From Rhodoferax sp. (GTDB lineage: Bacteria > Pseudomonadota > Gammaproteobacteria > Burkholderiales > Burkholderiaceae_C): a DNA stretch of 9,762 bases. Under the pieces are notes generated by a model. That model was not told the origin of the DNA. It ran no database searches and saw nothing but the letters and a program-made list of their open reading frames with translations. The position numbers and the translations under genes were made by a program. This document shows, in pieces, positions 4,153-9,762 of the stretch (the stretch's first letter is position 1; the number at the start of each line of letters is the position of its first letter). The DNA lies in NCBI GenBank assembly GCA_028292305.1, contig JAQGMQ010000077.1:1-9762 (forward strand), in the 5' to 3' direction.

Positions 4153-6861
4153 TCACTGTCCGGTGGCCGTCACCGTGCAGGTCAACGTGAACACGGTGCC
4201 GCCGCCATTCGGCAGCGTGGGAATGGCCACCCCGCCGCCGCCAGCCATCGCTGCCACCGTCAATGCCGCCGCCGCCGGGCACACTGCGCCGCCACTGGCC
4301 GTGCAAGTCGGCGCGGTCACGCAGCTCAAACCTGCGCCAGGGTTGTCGCGCACCACCGCGCCGTTGGCGGCGGCCGGGCCGGCGTTGTTCACCGTCAGCG
4401 TGAAAGTCACCGTGCCACCGCTCTGCACCGTGGTCGGGTTGGCGGTTTTCACGATGGACAGATCCGCCACCAGCCGCGTGTTGGCGAAGGTGCAGGTCCA
4501 GGCCGCACCGCCGCGCATCTGGCTCGCCGTCAGGCTGGCCGCGCCGGTGGCGCTGGTCACAGCCACCGCACCGTTGCCGTTGGCGGCACCGTTCGCGTCC
4601 ACGCAACTGGTGGCGGTGCTGTAGCCGGGCACGGCGGTCTCGACCACGGTGGCCGCCGTGCCGACCGTGCCGGTGTGCGTCGTGGCCGAGACCACCGTGC
4701 TGCCGGCGGTGACCGTGGTCACGTTGTCGGCGGGGATCGTGACCCCGGTCAGGTTGAAGGCGAACGTGCCCACGCCACCCACCGAGTTCTTGGCCACCTT
4801 CACCGTGGGCAGCAGCGTGTTGGTGAAGGTGCAGGTCCAGACCGCGGCGGTGCTCATCTGGCCCGCCGTCAGGCTGGCCGTGCCCGTGGCGCTGGTCACC
4901 GCCGCTGCCCCGTTGCCGCTGGCGGCGCCGTTGGCATCGACGCAACTGGTGGCGGTGCTGTAGCCGGCAACAGCGGTCTCGACCACGGTGGCCGCCGTGC
5001 CGACCGTGCCGATGTGGGTCGTGGCCGAAACCACGGACGTGCCGCTGGTGGCCGTGGTCACGTTGTCGGTGGCATTCGTCACCCCGGTCAGGTTGAAGGC
5101 GAAGGGGCCGACACCGCCCACCGAGTTCTTGGCCACGGCCACGGTGTTGCCGGTGATTGCGCTGTTGGCATCCACGCAGCTCACGGCCGTGGTGTAGCCG
5201 GCGGCACTCGCCACCGTTTCGGTCACCGTCGCCAGCACACCGGCCGTGCCGGTATGCACGGTGGCCGACGTCACGGTGGTGCCCGAGGTCGTGGTGACCA
5301 CGCTGTCGGTCAGGGTGCTCACGTTGGTCAGGTCGAAGCCGAAGCTGCCCACGGCGCCGACCGAATTCTTCGCCACCTTCACGGTCGGCGGAACCAGTCC
5401 CTTGTTGAATTCGGACGTCGACCCGATGGAAAGTGTTGCGGTGGGTCCGCTGCACCCTGCCGCCTGGCACCGGGTGGCCGTGGCCCGTAGTGTGGTGACG
5501 CTGGCGCCGGCCACCGTGCACGTGCTGGGCACCGTGGCGCTGGGACTGGCCACCACGCAGAAACCGAGGAAGGTCTGGCCTTCGCCGTAACCGGAAGGGT
5601 CCACGCCGCCTGGGTTGTTGTAGAAGTCGATGCGGTAGCCATTGCCATTGGCCGTGGTGTCCAGAGTGAACATGACCTGGTTGCCGACGATGCTTTTGAA
5701 CACCGGAAAGTTCTGCAGGTCGTTGAAGCCGGTGTCGGTATCGCCAGCATCGTTCAAGCTCACGCCGGCCGGCCCGAGGTCGATGCCCAGGCCGCCGTTG
5801 CCAAAGATGCTGTTGTTGTACATGGCATTGCCGGTCGAGTTGGGCGTCAGAATGGCGATGCCTGCTATGCCGTGGCCCGAGATCGTGTTGCCAGTCATTG
5901 TGTTCTGATTTACTTGCAGACTGCTACTGCTCTTGAATTGAATGCCATAACTATTGCTGGTAATAGTATTTCCCTGAATAAGATTGTTACTGAAAGACCC
6001 GGTTGCCGTGCTTGAGCCCACTTCGATTCCGGCGATGTCTCCGCCACTGATCGAATTATTGGTGATGACATTGCTATCGCCCCGAAACAGTCGCACGCCG
6101 CTCCTATTTCCCGTCATGGTGTTCTGATCAACCAAGGCATTGCTTGCGCCTTGCATGTCAACCCCGATGGAATTGGCGTTGAAGACGTTATTAGTGACGG
6201 TGGCGGAATTGCCTGTGGCCGCCGACATATTGGACAACACGAGTGCTGACCTGCTCCAGTCGGTAATGGTGTTTTGTGTGAACGTGAAGTTCGTACACCC
6301 GCTGCACATCACGGCCTGCGTGGTGCTTCCGGAGGAGGCACCTCTGCAGAAGGTATTTCCCTGAAGCCTTGCATTGGTCGCCCCAGTAATAATCACCAAA
6401 GCACCTCCACTTTTCGTTAAAGTCATATTCAGCAATTGGCTGCCTGTCGTGCCGTTGATAAGCAACTCCGATATCGTTGCGCCATTGGCGCTGACGGTAA
6501 TGTTATTGGACTGCCCGTCAATGGTCAAAGTATCGCTAACGTTGGGCAGCACAGACGACAAGATAATTGTTCCGTTCGCCATGGCGCTACTGAACAAGAT
6601 GGTGTCAGGCGTACCCACCGTGGCATCCGCGGCGTTGATCGCCTCGCGCAAGGTGGTGCAAGTGGCTGCGCCGGCGACCACCGCCGTGCAGGTGCCCCCC
6701 GTATCGGCGGTGGTGGTCACCGTGTAGGTGGCGGCCCGGACCCAACAACAGCACAGCATCAGGCACAGGAAGACGGCCATCCTTGCGACGCGACTGAGCC
6801 GCAGTGCGCTGCCAAGCGGTGGCGCCGGGTGACATGGCAGGGCTGCAGGGGCGATGGGCAT
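4153..6861 (-). CDS. Secreted surface protein: CSLREA-type beta-helix with prealbumin-like repeats and a DUF11-like C-terminus
   Basis: This is a 902-residue exported protein, probably an adhesin or matrix component. An N-terminal signal region (RLSRVARM, then a very hydrophobic, Cys-rich core to about 41) is cut near VRA-A44. Residues 45-80 contain CTTLREAINAAD, the CSLREA-type motif. Residues about 110-360 form a right-handed parallel beta-helix with Asn/Ser/Thr-rich turns of the type NNxIxGNTI. Residues 494-799 hold three copies of a unit starting VKVAKNSVGxVGxF and ending WTCTFxNT; the first copy is short. Residues 798-902 form one DUF11-like domain (ADLSIVKTANPTTV, then CPAA and IPTLPNGG). 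The protein stops at TATGQ with no visible anchor. The ATG at 6861 has AGAGG 9 nt upstream. The codons for the beta-helix are distinctly AT-richer than the repeat half. The function in adhesion is inferred from architecture; residue-level binding sites are not recognisable. Confidence 0.87.
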   Translation of the reverse strand: MPIAPAALPCHPAPPLGSALRLSRVARMAVFLCLMLCCCWVRAATYTVTTTADTGGTCTAVVAGAATCTTLREAINAADATVGTPDTILFSSAMANGTIILSSVLPNVSDTLTIDGQSNNITVSANGATISELLINGTTGSQLLNMTLTKSGGALVIITGATNARLQGNTFCRGASSGSTTQAVMCSGCTNFTFTQNTITDWSRSALVLSNMSAATGNSATVTNNVFNANSIGVDMQGASNALVDQNTMTGNRSGVRLFRGDSNVITNNSISGGDIAGIEVGSSTATGSFSNNLIQGNTITSNSYGIQFKSSSSLQVNQNTMTGNTISGHGIAGIAILTPNSTGNAMYNNSIFGNGGLGIDLGPAGVSLNDAGDTDTGFNDLQNFPVFKSIVGNQVMFTLDTTANGNGYRIDFYNNPGGVDPSGYGEGQTFLGFCVVASPSATVPSTCTVAGASVTTLRATATRCQAAGCSGPTATLSIGSTSEFNKGLVPPTVKVAKNSVGAVGSFGFDLTNVSTLTDSVVTTTSGTTVTSATVHTGTAGVLATVTETVASAAGYTTAVSCVDANSAITGNTVAVAKNSVGGVGPFAFNLTGVTNATDNVTTATSGTSVVSATTHIGTVGTAATVVETAVAGYSTATSCVDANGAASGNGAAAVTSATGTASLTAGQMSTAAVWTCTFTNTLLPTVKVAKNSVGGVGTFAFNLTGVTIPADNVTTVTAGSTVVSATTHTGTVGTAATVVETAVPGYSTATSCVDANGAANGNGAVAVTSATGAASLTASQMRGGAAWTCTFANTRLVADLSIVKTANPTTVQSGGTVTFTLTVNNAGPAAANGAVVRDNPGAGLSCVTAPTCTASGGAVCPAAAALTVAAMAGGGGVAIPTLPNGGGTVFTLTCTVTATGQ
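4465..4803 (-). repeat. Surface-protein repeat unit 3 (113 codons)
   Basis: Residues 687-799 run from VKVAKNSVGGVGTFAFNLTG to AAWTCTFANTRL. It is very similar in protein and DNA to unit 2, with an exact 339-bp period; for example, the tract cgcaactggtggcggtgctg occurs in both. The pattern (KxAKNSVGG, GYSTATSCVDANG, WTCTFxNT) resembles the prealbumin/SpaA-like beta-sandwich repeats of surface proteins. The fold assignment is inference. Confidence 0.85.
4804..5142 (-). repeat. Surface-protein repeat unit 2 (113 codons)
   Basis: Residues 574-686 run from VAVAKNSVGGVGPFAFNLTG to VWTCTFTNTLLPT. It has full length and is nearly identical to unit 3 in its middle (SATTHxGTVGTAATVVETAV, GYSTATSCVDANGAA). 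The high DNA similarity of units 2 and 3 points to recent duplication or gene conversion and makes this stretch prone to copy-number change. Confidence 0.85.
5143..5382 (-). repeat. Surface-protein repeat unit 1, shortened (80 codons)
   Basis: Residues 494-573 begin VKVAKNSVGAVGSFGFDLTN and run to SCVDANSAITGNT, then pass straight into the next VAVAKNSV. The last 33 residues of the unit (the AVTSATG...WTCTFTNT part) are absent, an exact 99-bp in-frame loss relative to units 2 and 3. It is also the most diverged of the three. Confidence 0.8.
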
Positions 6862-7191
6862 ATGCGCGAACCTCTGGTAGGGGTCTGGTGTCCGAGCACA
6901 CTTCTTCTGTTTTTCTGTTCCTTATCGCGCTCCCCAAAGGCGATTCGGTTCCAGATCAAAAAAGATGTATTAGTGTCTTATGTATCTTTTCGTGTATTTC
7001 AAATACTACGCTTCTGCCGTCGGTATGGGAGGTTTTCTGTTCGTTAAATGAACGGATGACTTCAGCGTTCGTCAGTTGGGCCTGGCACGGGGCCTGTCGC
7101 CCCGGACACTCGCTTTGTGCGTTCGCTTCCGTTTGCGGCGCGTGCCATCAGACCGTCCGCGCGCGGTACGCGCGAAGATCGCCTGGCCTGG
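6862..7191. other. 330-bp intergenic region with candidate promoter of the surface-protein gene
   Basis: There is no credible gene here. About 6900-7050 is AT-richer than its surroundings. On the minus strand it contains a TTGAAA inside the interrupted palindrome GTATTT-C-AAATAC (plus 6994-7006), a -35 candidate, but only poor -10 hexamers follow. The motif TGTAT occurs three times on the plus strand (6966, 6981, 6993). An AGAGG ribosome-binding site for the surface protein is at 6871-6875. Nearer the antiporter stop are two GC hairpins (7088-7104 and 7160-7174) with no T-run. A regulated promoter is plausible but not shown. Confidence 0.4.
7088..7104. other. GC-rich hairpin downstream of the antiporter gene
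   Basis: CGGGGC and GCCCCG flank a 5-nt loop, giving a 6-bp stem about 90 bp past the antiporter stop. A second stem, CGCGCG-GTA-CGCGCG, is at 7160-7174, about 18 bp past the stop. Neither is followed by a T-tract on the minus strand, so they are weak candidates for transcript 3'-end structure and not convincing intrinsic terminators. Confidence 0.25.
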
Positions 7192-8889
7192 CTATCGGTT
7201 TTTCGGCATGTCGGCTGGTTCGGCGCGGTTGCCCCGGTCTGGCTTCTCCGCCTTCCGGCGTTTACGCACCACCACCTCGGCCAGGTCCACCTCCTGCACC
7301 AGCTCGCGCAACGTGTCGTCGTTGATGCGATGCTTGCGGCGCAGCGCATACAAGGCCTGGCGTTCGGCCTGCAGGCACGACAGCCTCAGTTCCATCTCGA
7401 GCGTGTGCAGACGCCGGGCCTGCGCCGGGTCGGCCGCGTCGGACACATCAGGCGCCTGGCCCAGGATGCGCCGCTGGTAGTCGCCCGCCACCCGTGCGGC
7501 CACTTCGGCGCGTTCGACATCGCGGTGCGCGGCGGCCACTGGCGGCACGGTGTCCAGGCTGTCGACCGCCGCCTGGGCGGCCAGCACGCGGGCCTCGCGT
7601 TCTTCGCGGCGGTGCGGGTTGATGCGCTCGGCGGGCAGCTTGCGCAGCAGCAGCGGCAGGCCGATGCTGGCCGCCAGCAGGGTGAACAGGATCACGCCCG
7701 TCGCCAGGAAGATCAACAGGCCGCGCGCCGGGAACGGGCTGCCGTCGGCCAGCGTGAGCGGCACCGACAGCGCACCCGCCAACGTGATCGCGCCGCGAAT
7801 GCCGGCCAGCGCGGCCGCGGCCACGATGCGCGGCGAGGGCGTGTCCACCGGCCGGCCCTTGCGTTGGGCCACCATCATGGCGCGGCGCACGGCCAGCGCG
7901 ATCCACAGCCAGCGCAGGCCCAGCAGCGCCACCGATATGGCCACCACGTAGCCCGCCAGCACCCACGCAAAGCCGCCGCCATAGCTCAGGCCGCTGCCGA
8001 TGATGGCCGGCAACTGCAGCCCCAGCAGCAGGAAGATGGTGGCGTTGAAGGTGGACTCGATCATGGTCCAGGCGGCCTGCGCCTGCATGCGTTCGGCCAC
8101 GTGTTCGCTGCGCTCCAGGTCGGCGAAGTTCAGCGTCACGCCGGCCGTCACCGCCGCCAGAATGCCCGACACGCCCAGGTGTTCGGCAGCCACGTAAGCC
8201 GCGAAGGGCAGCAACAGCAGCAGCACCACGGTGTGGATGCTCGCGTCTTCAAACAGCCGGTGCGTCACCGCGTCGCGCAGCTTGCTGAACAGCCACGCGC
8301 AGATCATGCCCACGCCCAGCCCGCCTCCCACCAGCCACACGAAATCGGCGCCCGCCGCCTTCCACGAGAACATGCCGGTGAGCGTGGCCGCCACCGCGAA
8401 CTTCAGCGCCACCAGGCCCGAGGCGTCGTTCAGCAGCGACTCGCCTTCCAGGATGTGCATCAGCGGCCCGGGCAGGCCGACGCGCCGGCCGATGGCGGCC
8501 ACGGCCACCGCGTCGGTGGGCGACAACACGGCGGCCAGTGCGAAGGCCACGGTCAGCGGCACCGTCGGGATCAGCCAGTGCACGAAAAAACCGAGCCCGA
8601 GCACGGTGGCGAACACCAGGCCGAAGGCCAACGTAACGATGGGCCGGCGCAACGCATAGAACTCGCGCTTGGGCATGCGCCAGCCGTCCGAGAACAGCAG
8701 CGGCGGCACGAACAGCAGCAGGAACATCTCCGGGTCGAGCGCCACATGCAGGCCGTCCTGCGGCCAGGAAATGGCGGCGCCCACGGCGATCTGCAGCAGC
8801 GGCAGCGGCACGGCGGGGATGTAGCGCCCGGCCAGGCCGGAGACGGCGCCTAGCATCAGCAGCAACAGGACGAGTTCGACGGACGACAT
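7192..8889 (-). CDS. CPA1-family Na+/H+ antiporter (NhaP/YjcE-like)
   Basis: This 565-residue inner-membrane protein is predicted to exchange Na+ (or K+) for H+ and so support pH and salt homeostasis. About twelve hydrophobic segments fill residues 5-415. CPA1 hallmarks are AAVLSPTDAVAV (119-130, with D126), EGESLLNDASGLV (148-160, with the ion-binding Asn154-Asp155 pair) and AGIRGAITLAGA (362-373, with R365). Residues about 416-565 form a charged cytosolic tail rich in Arg, Glu and Ala, probably helical, as in the bacterial CPA1 subgroup with long C-termini. The start is uncertain. The ATG at 8889 begins directly with the first membrane segment but has no clear Shine-Dalgarno. A GTG at 9027 has GGAG 5 nt before it and would add 46 Pro/Ala-rich residues unlike a family N-terminus. 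I prefer 8889. The gene diverges from the carboxylase gene; a functional link between the two is not evident. Confidence 0.9.
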   Translation of the reverse strand: MSSVELVLLLLMLGAVSGLAGRYIPAVPLPLLQIAVGAAISWPQDGLHVALDPEMFLLLFVPPLLFSDGWRMPKREFYALRRPIVTLAFGLVFATVLGLGFFVHWLIPTVPLTVAFALAAVLSPTDAVAVAAIGRRVGLPGPLMHILEGESLLNDASGLVALKFAVAATLTGMFSWKAAGADFVWLVGGGLGVGMICAWLFSKLRDAVTHRLFEDASIHTVVLLLLLPFAAYVAAEHLGVSGILAAVTAGVTLNFADLERSEHVAERMQAQAAWTMIESTFNATIFLLLGLQLPAIIGSGLSYGGGFAWVLAGYVVAISVALLGLRWLWIALAVRRAMMVAQRKGRPVDTPSPRIVAAAALAGIRGAITLAGALSVPLTLADGSPFPARGLLIFLATGVILFTLLAASIGLPLLLRKLPAERINPHRREEREARVLAAQAAVDSLDTVPPVAAAHRDVERAEVAARVAGDYQRRILGQAPDVSDAADPAQARRLHTLEMELRLSCLQAERQALYALRRKHRINDDTLRELVQEVDLAEVVVRKRRKAEKPDRGNRAEPADMPKNR

Positions 8890-9074
8890 GGGTGCGCAGG
8901 GCTTCGGTAATGTCGGCGGGGCTTGGCGCGCGGTTGGCGCCGCGCCTGGCTGGCCAAGGGGATTGGCGTGGACGGTTGGGTTGGCGCCTGCAAGGAGTAC
9001 GCTGCAAGCTTTATAACGGCCTGGCACTGCCGCTCCGCCACCCGATGGTAAAGACGGTGTAATTTCCCCTAGAA

Positions 9075-9096
9075 TTGACGTTTACGTAAACGTCAA
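9075..9096. promoter_or_regulatory. Perfect 22-bp palindrome, LiuR-like operator for leucine catabolism
   Basis: The half-site is TTGACGTTTAC, followed exactly by its reverse complement. The core TTTACGTAAA with flanking ACGT steps resembles the motif I recall for LiuR, the MerR-family repressor of branched-chain amino acid degradation genes in proteobacteria. It lies 30 bp upstream of the start of the methylcrotonyl-CoA carboxylase beta gene, a standard LiuR target. A further half-site, ACGTCAA, recurs at 9102-9108, 12 bp after the one at 9090-9096. Symmetry is observed; the regulator identity is inferred, and the TetR-type LiuQ used by some betaproteobacteria is an alternative. Confidence 0.75.
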
Positions 9097-9113
9097 CCAA
9101 GACGTCAAAAAAC

Positions 9114-9119
9114 AAGGAA
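9114..9119 (+). promoter_or_regulatory. Ribosome-binding site of the carboxylase gene
   Basis: AAGGAA lies 7 nt before the ATG at 9127 and fixes that start. No other in-frame start with such a site exists upstream. Confidence 0.8.
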
Positions 9120-9126
9120 CGCCCGC

Positions 9127-9762
9127 ATGCCAGTTCTGGAGACACAACTCAATTCACGCTCGGCCGATTTCCAGGCCAACGCGGCCGCCATGCGGGCTCT
9201 GGTCGACGACCTGCGGGCCAAGGTCGAGCGCGCGGCGGCCGGCGGCGGCGACGCGGCGCGGGCCAAACACACGGCGCGCGGCAAGCTGCTGCCGCGTGAA
9301 CGGGTGCAGATGCTGCTCGACCCGGGCACGCCGTTCCTCGAACTCTCGCCGCTCGCCGCCTTCGGCATGTATCCCGACCGCGACGGGACCGACAGCGCGC
9401 CCTGCGCCGGCGTGATCACCGGCATCGGCCGCGTCAGCGGGGTCGACTGCATGATCGTCTGCAACGACGCCACGGTGAAGGGCGGCACCTACTACCCGCT
9501 CACCGTCAAGAAGCACCTGCGCGCGCAGGAGATCGCGCAGCAGAACTGTCTTCCCTGCATCTACCTGGTCGACAGCGGCGGCGCGAATCTGCCCAACCAG
9601 GACGAGGTGTTTCCGGACCGCGACCACTTCGGCCGCATCTTCTACAACCAGGCCAACATGAGCGCGCTGGGCATCGGCCAGATCGCCGTGGTGATGGGCT
9701 CGTGCACGGCCGGCGGCGCCTATGTGCCGGCCATGAGCGACGAGTCCATCATCGTCAAGAAC
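9127..9762 (+). CDS. mccB: Methylcrotonyl-CoA carboxylase beta (carboxyltransferase) subunit, N-terminal 212 residues, cut by window edge
   Basis: The product is the carboxyltransferase subunit of the biotin-dependent enzyme that converts 3-methylcrotonyl-CoA to 3-methylglutaconyl-CoA in leucine degradation. It works in the cytoplasm with a biotinylated alpha subunit. Clear signatures are KHTARGKLLPRERV (47-60), LELSPLAAFGMY (71-82), NDATVKGGTYYPLTVKKHLR (113-132), YLVDSGGANLPNQDEVFPDR (146-165) and the acyl-CoA-site stretch GSCTAGGAYVPAMSDE (191-206). About 40% of the usual 535-residue length is present. The SGGANLP and KGGTYYPLTVKKH sequences favour the methylcrotonyl over the propionyl or acetyl enzymes; a geranyl-CoA carboxylase beta subunit is the main alternative. 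It is first in its transcription unit, just after a LiuR-like palindrome, so the rest of the leucine pathway probably follows to the right. Confidence 0.93.
   Translation, partial: MPVLETQLNSRSADFQANAAAMRALVDDLRAKVERAAAGGGDAARAKHTARGKLLPRERVQMLLDPGTPFLELSPLAAFGMYPDRDGTDSAPCAGVITGIGRVSGVDCMIVCNDATVKGGTYYPLTVKKHLRAQEIAQQNCLPCIYLVDSGGANLPNQDEVFPDRDHFGRIFYNQANMSALGIGQIAVVMGSCTAGGAYVPAMSDESIIVKN

Larger units (their letters stand above)
8890..9126. promoter_or_regulatory. Divergent intergenic region between the antiporter and the methylcrotonyl-CoA carboxylase gene
   Basis: This 237-bp spacer must hold promoters for both directions. On the plus strand TAGAAT at 9070-9075 is a 5/6 match to the -10 hexamer, partly abutting the 22-bp palindrome; no good -35 stands 17 bp before it. 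TTGACG, present at each end of the palindrome because of its symmetry, could serve as a -35 in either direction, but no convincing -10 follows at standard spacing. The antiporter half (8890-9030) shows no other recognisable signal. Confidence 0.45.

Noticed and set aside
4465..5382. CRISPR-like or satellite array
   Set aside because: The repeats are long, in frame and coding, with no short repeat/spacer alternation.
3853..5490. 545-codon plus-strand frame opposite the surface protein and LacI gene
   Set aside because: It is a His/Gly/Arg/Ala-rich shadow whose apparent repeats mirror the DNA repeats of the real minus-strand gene.
4121..5521. 466-codon minus-strand frame within the surface-protein gene
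   Set aside because: It is an alternative-frame shadow, a His/Arg/Gly repeat product created by the tandem DNA repeats.
7117..8853. 578-codon plus-strand frame opposite the antiporter
   Set aside because: It is a Gln/His/Arg-rich antisense shadow. The minus strand encodes a clear CPA1 antiporter with conserved motifs.

Overview
The window is high-GC DNA with long antisense shadow reading frames. Gene content is typical of a heterotrophic betaproteobacterium, most likely Burkholderiales and probably a Comamonadaceae-like genome. This assignment is inferred from the proteins and the LiuR-like operator; no rRNA or other phylogenetic marker is present. I see no tRNA, rRNA, CRISPR array, insertion sequence or phage gene.

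Layout, right to left, because almost everything is on the minus strand. At the right edge is the only plus-strand gene, the first 212 codons of a methylcrotonyl-CoA carboxylase beta subunit (leucine catabolism). A perfect 22-bp palindrome resembling the LiuR operator lies just upstream of it. Divergent from it is a CPA1-type Na+/H+ antiporter. A 330-bp AT-richer gap follows, then a 902-residue secreted surface protein. That protein has a CSLREA-type N-terminus, a right-handed beta-helix, three repeats of a beta-sandwich type and a final DUF11-like domain.

The left third is a catabolic/transport locus. It holds a LacI-family regulator (TTG start), a class II aldolase/adducin-family enzyme, a periplasmic solute-binding protein of the peptide/opine ABC class, and the start of its DppB-type permease, which is cut by the window edge. 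The gap between the regulator and the aldolase carries a perfect 14-bp CpG-centred palindrome. A second, degenerate copy lies 107 bp away. Together they suggest that the LacI-type protein controls the aldolase-transporter operon, possibly by DNA looping. The likely logic is import of an unidentified solute by the ABC system, processing by the aldolase-fold enzyme, and sensing of the solute or a product by the regulator.

No clearly new defence or mobile system is visible. The points most worth a second look are the paired LacI-type operators, the aldolase-fold enzyme lacking the usual catalytic Glu, the repeat deletion and abrupt end of the surface protein, and the LiuR-like palindrome shared by two divergent genes.
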